DNA of 64,000 nucleotides from Pantoea sp. BAV 3049 (GCF_009765445.1 NZ_WHOY01000031.1:5108359-5172358), one strand, 5' to 3'; shown: positions 31,315 to 39,004, numbered from the stretch's first letter. A program made the numbers and translations. The notes: generated by a model not told the origin, from the letters alone.

Positions 31315-31518
31315 TTACCATGCTGAGCCGATCCCGTTCTTACCGGGCTTATGGCCAACGTGGTAACCCCTACACCAGGGACACGGATAAACCCCAAGTT
31401 GTCCCTGGTGGCCGTGGTGTATTTGAATCAGCCGTAACTCGATAAGCGCATTGGCAACAGTAGCGTGCTTGCGTTTCCGGCCACACTGTTTGCGCCGCAG
31501 CCGGCGCTTACTCGCCAT
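31315..31518 (-). CDS. Small basic phage protein with CPWC motif
   Basis: 67 residues if started at 31518 (MASKRRLRRKQCGRKRKH), where the ATG overlaps the upstream gene's stop by 11 bases. The N-terminus is strongly basic, and CPWCRGYHVGHKPG near the C-terminus looks like half of a zinc site. It is probably a nucleic-acid-binding early protein; I do not recognise a named family. Confidence 0.6.
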   Translation of the reverse strand: MASKRRLRRKQCGRKRKHATVANALIELRLIQIHHGHQGQLGVYPCPWCRGYHVGHKPGKNGIGSAW

Positions 31519-32200
31519 CGTCGTAATGCCCATAACCGTTACAATCAGAGCATTCCCCCTTAACATCGGGGTCATGGCCCGAACCACCGCAACGAGCACA
31601 AACATCATCCATAAAGCCTGCAGCTTTTTTTTGGGCAGTCACCATGATGGCGCTATCAATAGCTTCATCCAGGGTAGTCTTGACTGAATAAGCCCTTACG
31701 GATTTAAGAAGGTCGTCTTCCTTAATGTGCAGGCAGTAGAGAGGCTTATGATCCTTATTCATGATATTGCGCATTCGCATAAACCTTTTTATGAACTGCC
31801 AGCGCGAAACGTCAGGGTTAACCGGCGCGGACACTTGACGGGCATAAACGGGCTGGATAACCCAATCCTTATTCCACCTGCTTACACACTCGCGCGCCTT
31901 TTCCTCTGTAGGAAAATTTGCAACTACATCGCCATTTGTCGATAAAACGCGATACTCTACAGGCTCCTGGGTCAACAGCATCACCAGTTCGGTTTCTGCT
32001 TTTAGGGCACGCCGGTGCCATGTTTCAAATGCCAAAAGCGCGTCGGTATGTTCCCCATGCAGTTCATAAAAACCAAGTAGAGGCTGAAGTCTTGCCAGTA
32101 ATTCCCGCTGCATTTCTGCTGGCCCTTTATACTCACAATTGCCAGAAAAAAAATCACGAATTTCACTATTTATCAGTTGGTTAACCTTTGGACTATTCAT
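31508..32200 (-). CDS. Phage early protein with DnaJ-type zinc finger at C-terminus
   Basis: 230 residues. The first 180 are helical and unrecognised. The end has a DnaJ-like cysteine pair arrangement, CARCGGSGHDPD and CSDCNGYGHYDDGE, that should bind one zinc. Its start overlaps the preceding gene by 4 bases (ATGA), so it is translated as part of the leftward early operon. Function unknown. Confidence 0.7.
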   Translation of the reverse strand: MNSPKVNQLINSEIRDFFSGNCEYKGPAEMQRELLARLQPLLGFYELHGEHTDALLAFETWHRRALKAETELVMLLTQEPVEYRVLSTNGDVVANFPTEEKARECVSRWNKDWVIQPVYARQVSAPVNPDVSRWQFIKRFMRMRNIMNKDHKPLYCLHIKEDDLLKSVRAYSVKTTLDEAIDSAIMVTAQKKAAGFMDDVCARCGGSGHDPDVKGECSDCNGYGHYDDGE

Positions 32201-32496
32201 TTTTTATTTTCCCCGACATTATGACAATGTACCCGCCACACACGATCCAGTATCCAGGCGTGCATCGTGGTGCATCGCCACCAGTGGCCGGGAACATTTT
32301 TAGAATGCTGTCGGGAAAACTTATCCCCGATCCATTTCTCCCAGCACCAGTCAGGAGCATTTTTCTGATACCGGGTTCCGTCGGCCAGTTCGATGCGCTG
32401 AATCGCGCGGGTGAGCACTGCGCCGTTAACAATGAATCTGGCCGTGCCGCCCTGGCTGAATTTCGCCCCTTTAAAATCGATAACGGGTTTACACAT
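32197..32496 (-). CDS. Phage early protein, unknown
   Basis: 99 residues from the ATG at 32496 (GGGAGAG about 6 bases upstream), beginning MCKPVIDFKGAKFSQGG. It is rich in Trp, His and Cys at the C-terminal end (DWCWEKW, HWWRCTTMHAWILD). An upstream in-frame start at 32535 would overlap the preceding gene further. It is coupled to both neighbours by short overlaps. No family recognised. Confidence 0.6.
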   Translation of the reverse strand: MCKPVIDFKGAKFSQGGTARFIVNGAVLTRAIQRIELADGTRYQKNAPDWCWEKWIGDKFSRQHSKNVPGHWWRCTTMHAWILDRVWRVHCHNVGENKK

Positions 32497-32767
32497 CGGT
32501 GACTCTCCCTGGAAACTGGCCGGTATAGTCAGCAATCATTTTGCCATCGGCCCCAAAATATTTAATAAACCGGGTAGGGCAGCAGTCCCAGACCGCTACC
32601 CCATGCTTAAGCTGATTGGCAAAAACGACGTTGAGATTGCCTTTACGGCTCATGCCGGCAATCGTGCCAATCTCCCCCTTCACCTCTACCATCATTCCTA
32701 TGCGGGCAAAGCTGATGCCATGAAAGCGCATCATGTCTGCCTTAAACTGTGTTCTGATCCCCACCAT
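32489..32767 (-). CDS. Phage early protein, unknown
   Basis: 92 residues beginning MVGIRTQFKADMMRFHG, with a barrel-like middle (MVEVKGEIGTIAGMSRKGNL) and a conserved-looking end (VAVWDCCPTRFIKYFGADGK). It overlaps the next gene by 8 bases. The strand pattern suggests a small beta protein; no named family. Confidence 0.6.
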   Translation of the reverse strand: MVGIRTQFKADMMRFHGISFARIGMMVEVKGEIGTIAGMSRKGNLNVVFANQLKHGVAVWDCCPTRFIKYFGADGKMIADYTGQFPGRVTDV

Positions 32768-32811
32768 GAAATTGCTCCCTGTAACACTGTCCGAATGAAC
32801 ACTCAGTTTGA

Positions 32812-32973
32812 TTAGTCGGTACCTCCCAAAGCTTTATAAATCGCTTCTGCTTGCTCCTCTGCTTCATCTTCAGAAATGTCGGAAATTTCTATGCAGTTCG
32901 ATATAAATGGCCTCCATTCACTTCCCAGGAATTCGCGTAATAGACGTGCCTGATATTCTGTTAATTCAAACAT
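32812..32973 (-). CDS. Small acidic phage protein, 53 aa
   Basis: The frame begins MFELTEYQARLLREFLG and is acidic at the C-terminus (ISEDEAEEQAEAIY). AGAGG lies 7-8 bases before the ATG. Its acidic charge could suit a nucleic-acid mimic or a partner protein, but this is only a property and not evidence of function. Confidence 0.55.
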   Translation of the reverse strand: MFELTEYQARLLREFLGSEWRPFISNCIEISDISEDEAEEQAEAIYKALGGTD

Positions 32974-33055
32974 TTTTTAACCTCTTGATATTTATCAGTG
33001 TGAACACTCAGAGAATGCGCACGCGGATAACGGCCCCGAGAACGGGGCCAGCGTA

Positions 33056-33382
33056 TTAATGGCGCGTCTCATTGATCGCCTGGCTACTGGCGAGAACTTC
33101 CGGGGTGAGAGTCTGTGAAGCGGTAGTGTTGTTCAGTAACGTAGTTCTGATGCCGGCATGGTATAAAACCAGCGACAGTGCAGACCTCTGAAAATCTGGT
33201 TCTTCAGGTAGTTCACCATCTGAAAGAAACGGCGTAAAAATCACTTCCAGCCCGGTTTTCTGTACCGCTAAGTAACCGAGGAAATCATTACCCAGATACA
33301 GTGCATCAACTATGCGGTCATGCATGGTAATCACTCGAATACCATTTATTTCGAAATCAATTCTTTTTACTGACTCTTTCAT
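33056..33382 (-). CDS. Phage early protein, 108 aa, unknown
   Basis: Begins MKESVKRIDFEINGIRVITMHD; the middle LGYLAVQKTGLEVIFTPFLSDG suggests a small alpha/beta fold. It is part of the leftward early operon. No family recognised and no signal or membrane segment seen. Confidence 0.6.
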   Translation of the reverse strand: MKESVKRIDFEINGIRVITMHDRIVDALYLGNDFLGYLAVQKTGLEVIFTPFLSDGELPEEPDFQRSALSLVLYHAGIRTTLLNNTTASQTLTPEVLASSQAINETRH

Positions 33383-33457
33383 AAATAATCCTTCATTTTA
33401 TTGAGTGACATATTGCCGCTAAGCGGCGTTTTTCCCTGTGTGGCAAAGTATCCACGT

Positions 33458-33721
33458 TTAAATTTGATAAGCCTGTTTAAGCAACTTATTTCCTTCTATA
33501 AAGTTGCCGTTTCTTGCTTCATCCTGAGCCAGTGCCAACATAGCTGGATTAGTTAAACTGATTTCTGCAACGGGGCAGCGGTGAAGCGCTGCCGCCATCT
33601 TTATTGCTTCCTTTTTCCCTGCAATGGTATCCACGCCGCCTATTACCCGGTCGCAACGTTCACAGATAACCGGGTATAAACCGCCAGCTTCTGGCGTCCA
33701 GGAAACCCGCGTTCTGCACAT
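33458..33721 (-). CDS. Small phage protein with paired cysteines, unknown
   Basis: 87 residues from the ATG at 33721; GGGGG lies 6 bases upstream, and a GTG at 33727 is a poorer start. It has CERCDRVIGG near the N-terminus, with other Cys/His residues at the start (MCRTRVSW) and in LHRCPV, so a zinc-binding fold is possible. The C-terminal half is helical. Leftward early operon. Confidence 0.6.
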   Translation of the reverse strand: MCRTRVSWTPEAGGLYPVICERCDRVIGGVDTIAGKKEAIKMAAALHRCPVAEISLTNPAMLALAQDEARNGNFIEGNKLLKQAYQI

Positions 33722-33903
33722 ACACACCCCCTTTTATTATTTCTGCTCTCCTTCCCTGAGGCATAAAAGAACCCATGCCGTAAGGGCTGAAAGCACCCGA
33801 CAACTACACCAAAAATTAAGAACATGAAGATTCACTCTTTTAAATATCAGTGAATTCATAAAAGGCCGGAGCCTTTGATTAAGTCACTGTGAAGAATATG
33901 AAG

Positions 33904-34068
33904 TTAGCAAAGGCTAGTTACTTTTAAATAACGCTGCTTGGTATCAATAACATTTGAGTTGAATCGCTCAGGGTTTAAAATTTCCTGAGTAACATTTCTG
34001 GCAATGCGGACTCTTCCAACATAAACAGTGTTACCAGACTTACGAACCGTGAGTTTAGCTAAACGCAT
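33904..34068 (-). CDS. Small basic phage protein, 54 aa
   Basis: Begins MRLAKLTVRKSGNTVYVGRV and is basic throughout. A perfect AGGAGG lies 6-7 bases upstream of the ATG, so translation is very likely. Early leftward position and charge are compatible with a DNA- or RNA-binding role; no family recognised. Confidence 0.6.
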   Translation of the reverse strand: MRLAKLTVRKSGNTVYVGRVRIARNVTQEILNPERFNSNVIDTKQRYLKVTSLC

Positions 34069-34168
34069 TTTTACACCTCCTGTTGTAGGTTGGTGCCGGT
34101 TACGGTTCCGGCGTTCACTCGCAAATGGAGAACCGTTTTTATGGCCTGAGGTGGCCCTTTTGTATTCT

Positions 34169-34351
34169 TCAGGCGAACATTGGCGCTAGGAGAACATTTT
34201 TGATTTCACAAAGCACTTCCAGTGACTGATCATCACCTGCCGCCGCCGCTGCCCCCTGCATTTTTGTGATTGCTTCCAGGTCGGTGCATCCATAAGCCGC
34301 CTGGACTTTAGATATTGCAATTACTGCTGTTTCTAATGTGAGTGAAGTCAT
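34169..34351 (-). CDS. Small phage early protein, 60 aa
   Basis: I use the ATG at 34351 (GGAGG 5-6 bases upstream), giving MTSLTLETAVIAISKVQAAY; a longer frame exists upstream. It is helical with an Ala-rich middle. It is the first gene of the leftward early operon after the repressor region. Function unknown. Confidence 0.55.
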   Translation of the reverse strand: MTSLTLETAVIAISKVQAAYGCTDLEAITKMQGAAAAAGDDQSLEVLCEIKNVLLAPMFA

Positions 34352-34469
34352 TCCCTGCCTCCATTGGTTGTTGCCCTTACGCCGGGCCGGCGGAACGTTT
34401 CGACTGCGAATCACTGTGCTGTGATTGCTGTGTAAGTAACTTAACTAAACGAAAGTGTATAGGCAAGGA

Positions 34470-34491
34470 AAACTTGAGTAAACGCAAGTTT
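34470..34491. promoter_or_regulatory. Palindrome upstream of the leftward early operon
   Basis: AAACTTG and CAAGTTT are perfect 7-bp arms separated by 8 bases. The related CAAGT/ACTTG arms in the repressor-cro gap suggest a shared operator family bound by the repressor or Cro protein. Confidence 0.5.
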
Positions 34492-34521
34492 AAATTTCTT
34501 GGGAAGGGATAACTTTATGTA

Positions 34522-34935
34522 TTAAGAGGTTTTTTTCTTGGAAATTTTTTTTCTTATCTTCAATAATTCTTCAAATAAGCGATCATTGTTTTCGACTCGG
34601 GCTTCGAGATCTAAAATGCACGCTTGCTTTTCAGACTCTGGTAAGGCTTCGAATAATTCAAGTAGTCGCTTCTGGCGATCATCCATTTCAGATGGAATTG
34701 CGGTAGCTGCGATAGGGGTAAGCTCTTCGTCGCCATAAAGCAACCAGGCAGGACTACACTTTAGCGCGTTGGCTAATGCTAATAGATTTTTTCCCTTAGG
34801 CTCAGTCTCTCCCGCCTCCCATCTGTAAACAGAGACGTAAGATCGTTTAATCAAGTCTGCAACTTGCTGCTGACTAAGTCCCAATTCAACCCGTCTTGAG
34901 GTGATTCGTCTAGGAAGATCAAAGGTCGTTTTCAT
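34522..34935 (-). CDS. Prophage repressor (HTH XRE), short CI type
   Basis: 137 residues. The N-terminal XRE helix-turn-helix (RRVELGLSQQQVADLIKRSYVSVYRW) resembles P22 C2-type repressors. The rest is a charged helix with LLELFEALPESEKQACILDLE. There is no S24 LexA-like self-cleaving domain, so induction cannot go by RecA-stimulated autocleavage. It is divergent from the Cro-like gene across a 74-base operator region, the standard lysogeny switch. Confidence 0.85.
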   Translation of the reverse strand: MKTTFDLPRRITSRRVELGLSQQQVADLIKRSYVSVYRWEAGETEPKGKNLLALANALKCSPAWLLYGDEELTPIAATAIPSEMDDRQKRLLELFEALPESEKQACILDLEARVENNDRLFEELLKIRKKISKKKTS

Positions 34936-34950
34936 GCACTAAATATATTT

Positions 34951-34995
34951 CAAGTTGACTTGCGTTTTCGAAAGATCTACTTTCTTTCTAAATCG
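34951..34995. promoter_or_regulatory. Repressor/Cro switch operator and rightward promoter
   Basis: CAAGT-TG-ACTTG (34951-34962), the palindrome TTTCGAAA (34966-34973), and CTTTC with CGAAAG flanking about 34980-34998 make a cluster of symmetric half-sites. TTGACT (34955-34960) and TACTTT (34978-34983) with a 17-base spacer are candidate -35 and -10 for the cro promoter, overlapping these operators. Confidence 0.5.
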
Positions 34996-35009
34996 AAAGG
35001 AGGATGTGC

Positions 35010-35282
35010 ATGTACACAGACGATGCTATCAAGTTTTTTGGATCCAAAACGAAGCTCTCTAAAGCTACAGGGGTTTCACAGTCTACTGTGTCACATTGGG
35101 TAAAAGATGGATTTATTACAAAAGGTTCCGCTGCGGTGGCTGCTGCGGTATCAGGCGGAAAATTAAAGTTTGACCCTGAATTCTATGAGCGGCTGAAGCT
35201 CGAGAGAAAAGCCATTCGCAAAGGTTTAACTGCCAAAAATGTTAGTCATAACCAATCACAGGGCAGTAACGCCAGTTCGTAA
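35010..35282 (+). CDS. Cro-like regulator
   Basis: 90 residues from the ATG at 35010 (MYTDDAIKFFG), which is 6 bases after AGGAGG; the in-frame ATG at 35004 touches that site. It has a Cro/YdaS-type helix-turn-helix: KTKLSKATGVSQSTVSHWVK. First gene of the rightward operon, divergent from the repressor. It probably represses the maintenance promoter during lytic growth. Confidence 0.8.
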   Translation: MYTDDAIKFFGSKTKLSKATGVSQSTVSHWVKDGFITKGSAAVAAAVSGGKLKFDPEFYERLKLERKAIRKGLTAKNVSHNQSQGSNASS

Positions 35283-35442
35283 GGTCTGGTCATAAGCAAT
35301 TTGCCGGCGTTGCTGGTGGATTGCAGACGCAACGCGGCGCACCGGAATGCGCCGCTGTAGATACAGTAAAGGACTGGATCGGCCTGCTGCTGCCTGAAAT
35401 TTGCGTTGCAGGGGCTGTTTATACGAAACTGGTAGGGTTTTT

Positions 35443-36747
35443 ATGGCTAATACCTGGCTGCGGCTGTGGCACGACATGCCGAACGATCCGAAATGGCGAA
35501 CGATTGCCCGTTTATCTGGCAAGGATATTGCGCTTGTACAGGCCGTTTTTTTACAGCTGCTGGTATCCGCATCTGAGAATTCGGAAAGAGGGTGTTATGA
35601 CGTTTCTGTCGAAGATATCGCCAGCGCTCTTAATGAAGACGATTCAAATATAGAGGCCGTTCTTAAGCATATGGAAGGGCGCGTTTTAAGCGGCAATCAC
35701 CTGACCGGATGGGCAAACCGGCAGTTGTTTAACGACGATCCGGGCGAGGAAAATAAGAAGCTAAAAAGCTACTACGTATACTTCGTAGTACTACGTAGTA
35801 ACTACGATTGCTACGTAGGAATTAGTAGTAATCCGTGGGCAAGAGTGAACGATTTAAAAAAGGGATTAAACGAAAAAATCGAAGTTTTCGCGAAGTTTCG
35901 TAGTACTACGGAGAGCATAGAAAATATAAAAAAATTTCTGGAATCATCCCTTAAGGCCAACGGCTGGTATGAAGCAACGGATGCAATTTACATGCTGATA
36001 AATAAGGTAAAAAACAAAACCATTACGAATCTGGAAGAGGCTGAAAACTTCCTGTCTTTACTGCCGGAAGCTAATTTCAGATTACTACGAAACCACTACG
36101 TAGATATTCGTAGCTACATGCGTAGCTATTTCGTAGCTACGTATACAGATACAGATACAGATACAGATCTAAAAGAAAAAAACAAAAAACATACGTGCGG
36201 TTCCGACAAAAAACCTGTGGATAAAAAACCGCCGAAAGCAAAAACCATCAAGACCAAAAACTACCCTGAGGATTTCGAAACCCTCTGGCAGGCTTACCCC
36301 AGACGGCTCGGCGCCGACGGCAAGGCAATGGCTTACAAGGCCTGGCAGGTTCGAATCAGCGAGGGGATACTGCCCCAGACCATGCTTGAGGCCGTACAGC
36401 GGTACGCGGCGTACTGCGACGCCGAACGGCTGACGGGGACAAAATTTGTCCAGATGCCCCAGCGGTTTCTCGGGCCGTACCACGAATTTGATAACCCCTG
36501 GACACCCAGCCAGGACAGCGTAAATTCAGGAAATTCAGGAGGAAAACATGGGCAGAACCCAGAAGCATTACGAACCGTCCAGGAACAGCGGCGGCAATGT
36601 GGGCTTGAGCAACGGCAGGAAGGCCCAGCTGCAGGCGTGGGACTTCTGGGAACTGATGGCGGCGCTGTACGGGGATCGCTGGATCCGGAAGAATGGATCG
36701 AGGCCGTCATCGCTCTGGATCAATCAGCTGGGGAACATGACCGCTGA
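35443..36747 (+). CDS. Phage replication (O-like) protein with GIY-YIG-like insertion
   Basis: 434 residues from the ATG at 35443 (MANTWLRLWHDMPNDPKW). The N-terminal winged-helix part (1-95) matches the O-like initiators of lambdoid prophages. Residues 110-190 do not: Y111-V-Y113, ten residues, then Y124-V-G126, with Arg134 in NPWARVNDL and a later NGWYEATDAIY, read like a T5orf172/GIY-YIG nuclease module. Residues 272-355 return to the replication family (YPEDFETLWQAYPRR). The gene contains CTACG/CGTAG iterons and a six-base repeat, so the origin is probably inside it. The last 200 bases overlap the next gene in another frame. The insert is AT-rich relative to its flanks. Confidence 0.75.
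   Translation: MANTWLRLWHDMPNDPKWRTIARLSGKDIALVQAVFLQLLVSASENSERGCYDVSVEDIASALNEDDSNIEAVLKHMEGRVLSGNHLTGWANRQLFNDDPGEENKKLKSYYVYFVVLRSNYDCYVGISSNPWARVNDLKKGLNEKIEVFAKFRSTTESIENIKKFLESSLKANGWYEATDAIYMLINKVKNKTITNLEEAENFLSLLPEANFRLLRNHYVDIRSYMRSYFVATYTDTDTDTDLKEKNKKHTCGSDKKPVDKKPPKAKTIKTKNYPEDFETLWQAYPRRLGADGKAMAYKAWQVRISEGILPQTMLEAVQRYAAYCDAERLTGTKFVQMPQRFLGPYHEFDNPWTPSQDSVNSGNSGGKHGQNPEALRTVQEQRRQCGLEQRQEGPAAGVGLLGTDGGAVRGSLDPEEWIEAVIALDQSAGEHDR
35771..36190 (+). repeat. Iterons and AT-rich segment: likely phage replication origin
   Basis: About fifteen copies of CTACG or CGTAG, several fused as the palindrome CTACGTAG (35791-35798, 35811-35818, 36096-36103), are clustered at 35772-35818, 35899-35910 and 36085-36141. 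They are followed by ACAGAT repeated four times (36145-36168) and an A-rich tract. Lambda-type origins also lie inside the O gene as iterons next to AT-rich DNA. Confidence 0.6.
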
Positions 36748-37219
36748 GCACATGAAAACCGTCTGCAACGCGCTGGCAGAGCGCTGCCAGACCGGCAACA
36801 CCTGGCCGCCGGATTTTGCAGAGTTTCTGCGGCTGGTGGCCGTGTGCAGCAGTGGCTCGTTAAACATCACCGCAGCGGACGTGCTGACGGAGTACAACAG
36901 CTGGCGCCGTAACGCCTGGCGCTACGACGGCGCCCGCAATTTTCCGTGGCGTCTGCCGGTACTGTTTCACATCTGCACCGAGCTGCGCCGCGCATGCATC
37001 GACCGCAACCTGAGCGAAGCGGGCAGGGAACGGCACGCAGCAGAGCTGCTGCTGCGCTGGGAAAAAAAAGTCGCGGCGGGGTATTCCGTTCCCCCAATCC
37101 CCGCTGACCGTGCGCCCGCAAAACCGGTGCAGAAGGGCGACGGCGGGGAAGGGCTTAAAAACGTCAGGGCCATGCTTCACGGCCTGCGCCACGCGCCAAA
37201 ATCAACAGGGCAGGACTGA
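36548..37219 (+). CDS. Phage replication protein P-like (helicase loader)
   Basis: 223 residues starting 5 bases after AGGAGG. WDFWELMAALYGDRW and NMTAEHMKTVCNALAERCQTG, with WPPDFAEFLRL, match the lambda P family, which recruits host DnaB to the O-origin complex. The C-terminal part is Pro-rich (YSVPPIPADRAPAKPVQ). Its first 200 bases overlap the O-like reading frame, an unusually long overlap. Confidence 0.8.
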   Translation: MGRTQKHYEPSRNSGGNVGLSNGRKAQLQAWDFWELMAALYGDRWIRKNGSRPSSLWINQLGNMTAEHMKTVCNALAERCQTGNTWPPDFAEFLRLVAVCSSGSLNITAADVLTEYNSWRRNAWRYDGARNFPWRLPVLFHICTELRRACIDRNLSEAGRERHAAELLLRWEKKVAAGYSVPPIPADRAPAKPVQKGDGGEGLKNVRAMLHGLRHAPKSTGQD

Positions 37220-37435
37220 GAGGGACAACGCTGTTGAAATCGTACGGGCCTGAAAATTAACCAGCGGATAATTTTTTTCCTGATAATAAATAACCACTAT
37301 TGCAACATATTTCAGCCAGTAAGCCTGCCATATTTAATCAAAGAAAATTTGAGTTAAGTTGCATGTCCGCTTTAATAAGTAAACGCGCGAAGGGATGCAC
37401 AGGAAGGAAAATATTTATCAGGCTGGAGAAAATGC

Positions 37436-37633
37436 ATGTTTATTCCAGATGAATTGATACCAGGCATTAATACAAACACCAGGCCATTATTAATTAACAG
37501 GAATGCTGACGGGAGTTATAAAACTTGTCGTGTCCTTAGGGTAGGGGAATTTGTTGTAACCCCGCAGGCACTGAAGGAGGTTTGCAGTCAGATGGGACTG
37601 TACATTGTTGACCGGGACGGAAACAGGCTATAA
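37436..37633 (+). CDS. Small phage protein, 65 aa, unknown
   Basis: Begins MFIPDELIPGINTNTRPLL, with GGAG about 9 bases before the ATG. The sequence is strand-rich (CRVLRVGEFVVTPQALKEV). It lies after the replication genes in the rightward direction. No family recognised. The 216-base gap before it is AT-rich with no gene. Confidence 0.5.
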   Translation: MFIPDELIPGINTNTRPLLINRNADGSYKTCRVLRVGEFVVTPQALKEVCSQMGLYIVDRDGNRL

Positions 37634-37690
37634 TTTCCGGAAAGGTCTGAACAACCTGACTGTGACACTGTGCCGTTTTAAGGGATAAAA

Positions 37691-37792
37691 ATGGCACTTT
37701 TATTGAAATATTTTACAGACGACTACAGCAATTCTGACAAAGCAGACACCCGGCCAGATTTCCGAAATCCGGGGGTGGCCCATGCAGGTTGA
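37691..37792 (+). CDS. Possible 33-aa leader peptide
   Basis: The frame MALLLKYFTDDYSNSD continues to a stop at 37790-37792, 11 bases inside the next gene's start. AAGGGA precedes the ATG. The overlap suggests it could couple translation to the HTH gene. Coding status uncertain. Confidence 0.3.
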   Translation: MALLLKYFTDDYSNSDKADTRPDFRNPGVAHAG

Positions 37793-38018
37793 CTGGTTCC
37801 GCGTTATCACCGATCTGGAGCGCGCCGGCATGACCCAGCAAGCGATAGCCCGCCATCTGGTTGCGGCCAAATCGTCAGTGATCTACTGGAAGCAGGGCAG
37901 CGAACCGCGCTACTGCGACGGCGAACGCCTGATCCGGCTGTGGGAGCTGGTCACGAAAAAAAACCAGGACGAACTCCCGTTTACGCGCTGGGAGGTGGGC
38001 CGGTACCGCAGGAGATGA
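37782..38018 (+). CDS. Phage helix-turn-helix protein, 78 aa
   Basis: Residues 1-35 form a clear helix-turn-helix: DLERAGMTQQAIARHLVAAK, then SSVIYWKQGSEPRYCDG. The basic C-terminus ends VGRYRRR. It sits at the end of the replication block, where lambdoid phages carry late regulators, so it might control later transcription; this is inferred from position only. Confidence 0.6.
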   Translation: MQVDWFRVITDLERAGMTQQAIARHLVAAKSSVIYWKQGSEPRYCDGERLIRLWELVTKKNQDELPFTRWEVGRYRRR

Positions 38019-38059
38019 AACGACAACGCCGGCGAGGCCGGCGCTGTTAAACACCGTGC

Positions 38060-38818
38060 TTAAAGCTTGGGTAAATCCCTCTTAGACGAATACAGCTTAC
38101 CGTTTAACGCCACCCAGCCGGACTTGATCCACAGATTAACTTTGCTCCTGTTGACCCCCATTTTTTCCGCAAACAATGACTGGTTGTTTTCATAGTAACG
38201 GGCAATGTAATCCCTCAATTCCATAGCCTGGGCGGAGAATGTTAAAACGTCATGATCTTCCTGGTTGAGTTTTTTTAACTCCGAAACTGTTACGACAATA
38301 TGTTCTCCGCCAATCAAAGCGGTTGCCGGGTTATAGTCCTGCTCTCTGTCCATTAAGCGCACGGCGTCAACTGATGCGCGGTAGGTCTGGCCCTTGTTTT
38401 CATCTCCCGGTTTGCAGACAAAATCAGAGAGTTGACCGAAAGCAACGCGGCGGGGTGACAGTCTGATGCCTGATTCTTCGGCAATTTTCGCAACTTCATC
38501 TTCTGCGCTTTCATTATCCAGCTCACTAAACAACTCAGCAATATCATTACCGTAGACGGCAATCAGCACGTCTCGCGCACTTCCCATTTTCTGAATCAGG
38601 CTGCGGGCGATCACTTCTTTTTGCCTTGGTGTAGGCTTACGATAACCCGTCATTGAATTTATTGTTTTGCATATGTCGGCTACCAGCTCGCCGCAATTTT
38701 CTGCTGCAAACGTCATTAATTCTTTCTCGGTAGCCCAGTTCTTAAGGTAATCAAAATCAGGGTTGTTGCTACGCTGTTGGAATGCTTTGTAAGAATCGAA
38801 CGCATATTCATAGTGCAT
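38060..38818 (-). CDS. Unknown protein with C-terminal helix-turn-helix (cargo gene)
   Basis: 252 residues, on the strand opposite to its neighbours. The first 190 residues are unrecognised. The C-terminal 45 look like a Cro-type DNA reader: NNQSLFAEKMGVNRSKVNLW, then IKSGWVALNGKLYSSKRDL. A perfect 10-bp-arm palindrome lies 34 bases upstream, so autoregulation is plausible. Orientation and own control region mark it as a lysogen-expressed gene, perhaps controlling the adjacent cargo. Confidence 0.6.
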   Translation of the reverse strand: MHYEYAFDSYKAFQQRSNNPDFDYLKNWATEKELMTFAAENCGELVADICKTINSMTGYRKPTPRQKEVIARSLIQKMGSARDVLIAVYGNDIAELFSELDNESAEDEVAKIAEESGIRLSPRRVAFGQLSDFVCKPGDENKGQTYRASVDAVRLMDREQDYNPATALIGGEHIVVTVSELKKLNQEDHDVLTFSAQAMELRDYIARYYENNQSLFAEKMGVNRSKVNLWIKSGWVALNGKLYSSKRDLPKL

Positions 38819-38851
38819 GATAGTTCCCTCTATTTTTGTTTCGGTGCAATC

Positions 38852-38874
38852 ACGTTACCGATAATCGGTAACGT
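38852..38874. promoter_or_regulatory. Perfect palindromic operator upstream of the 252-aa gene
   Basis: ACGTTACCGA and TCGGTAACGT are perfect 10-bp arms with a 3-base spacer, 34 bases before the start at 38818. Likely bound by the HTH protein encoded there. Confidence 0.65.
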
Positions 38875-38931
38875 AGTCAACAATTTTTTGTTTAATTTAT
38901 GTTCAGCTGCAATAGCACGAATAATCAAAAT

Positions 38932-38966
38932 AGTCCCAATCGGGACTGATACATTAGTCCCATCGG
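38932..38966. promoter_or_regulatory. AGTCCC operator pair upstream of the 118-aa gene
   Basis: AGTCCC-AATC-GGGACT (38932-38947) is a perfect 6-bp-arm palindrome, and a second half-site AGTCCC-ATCGG follows at 38956-38965. They end about 40 bases before the start at 39005, where a repressor would block its promoter. The binding protein could be either of the HTH products encoded nearby. Confidence 0.55.
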
Positions 38967-39004
38967 CTGCGGTGGTGCGGTCATAACAACAGAGGGAATT
39001 GGCT

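Noticed and set aside
36274..36284. GAGGATTTCG in the replication gene as a fifth copy of the late element
   Set aside because: Only nine bases match (AGGATTTCG) and it lacks the GTC start; it lies in coding sequence without a following gene start.
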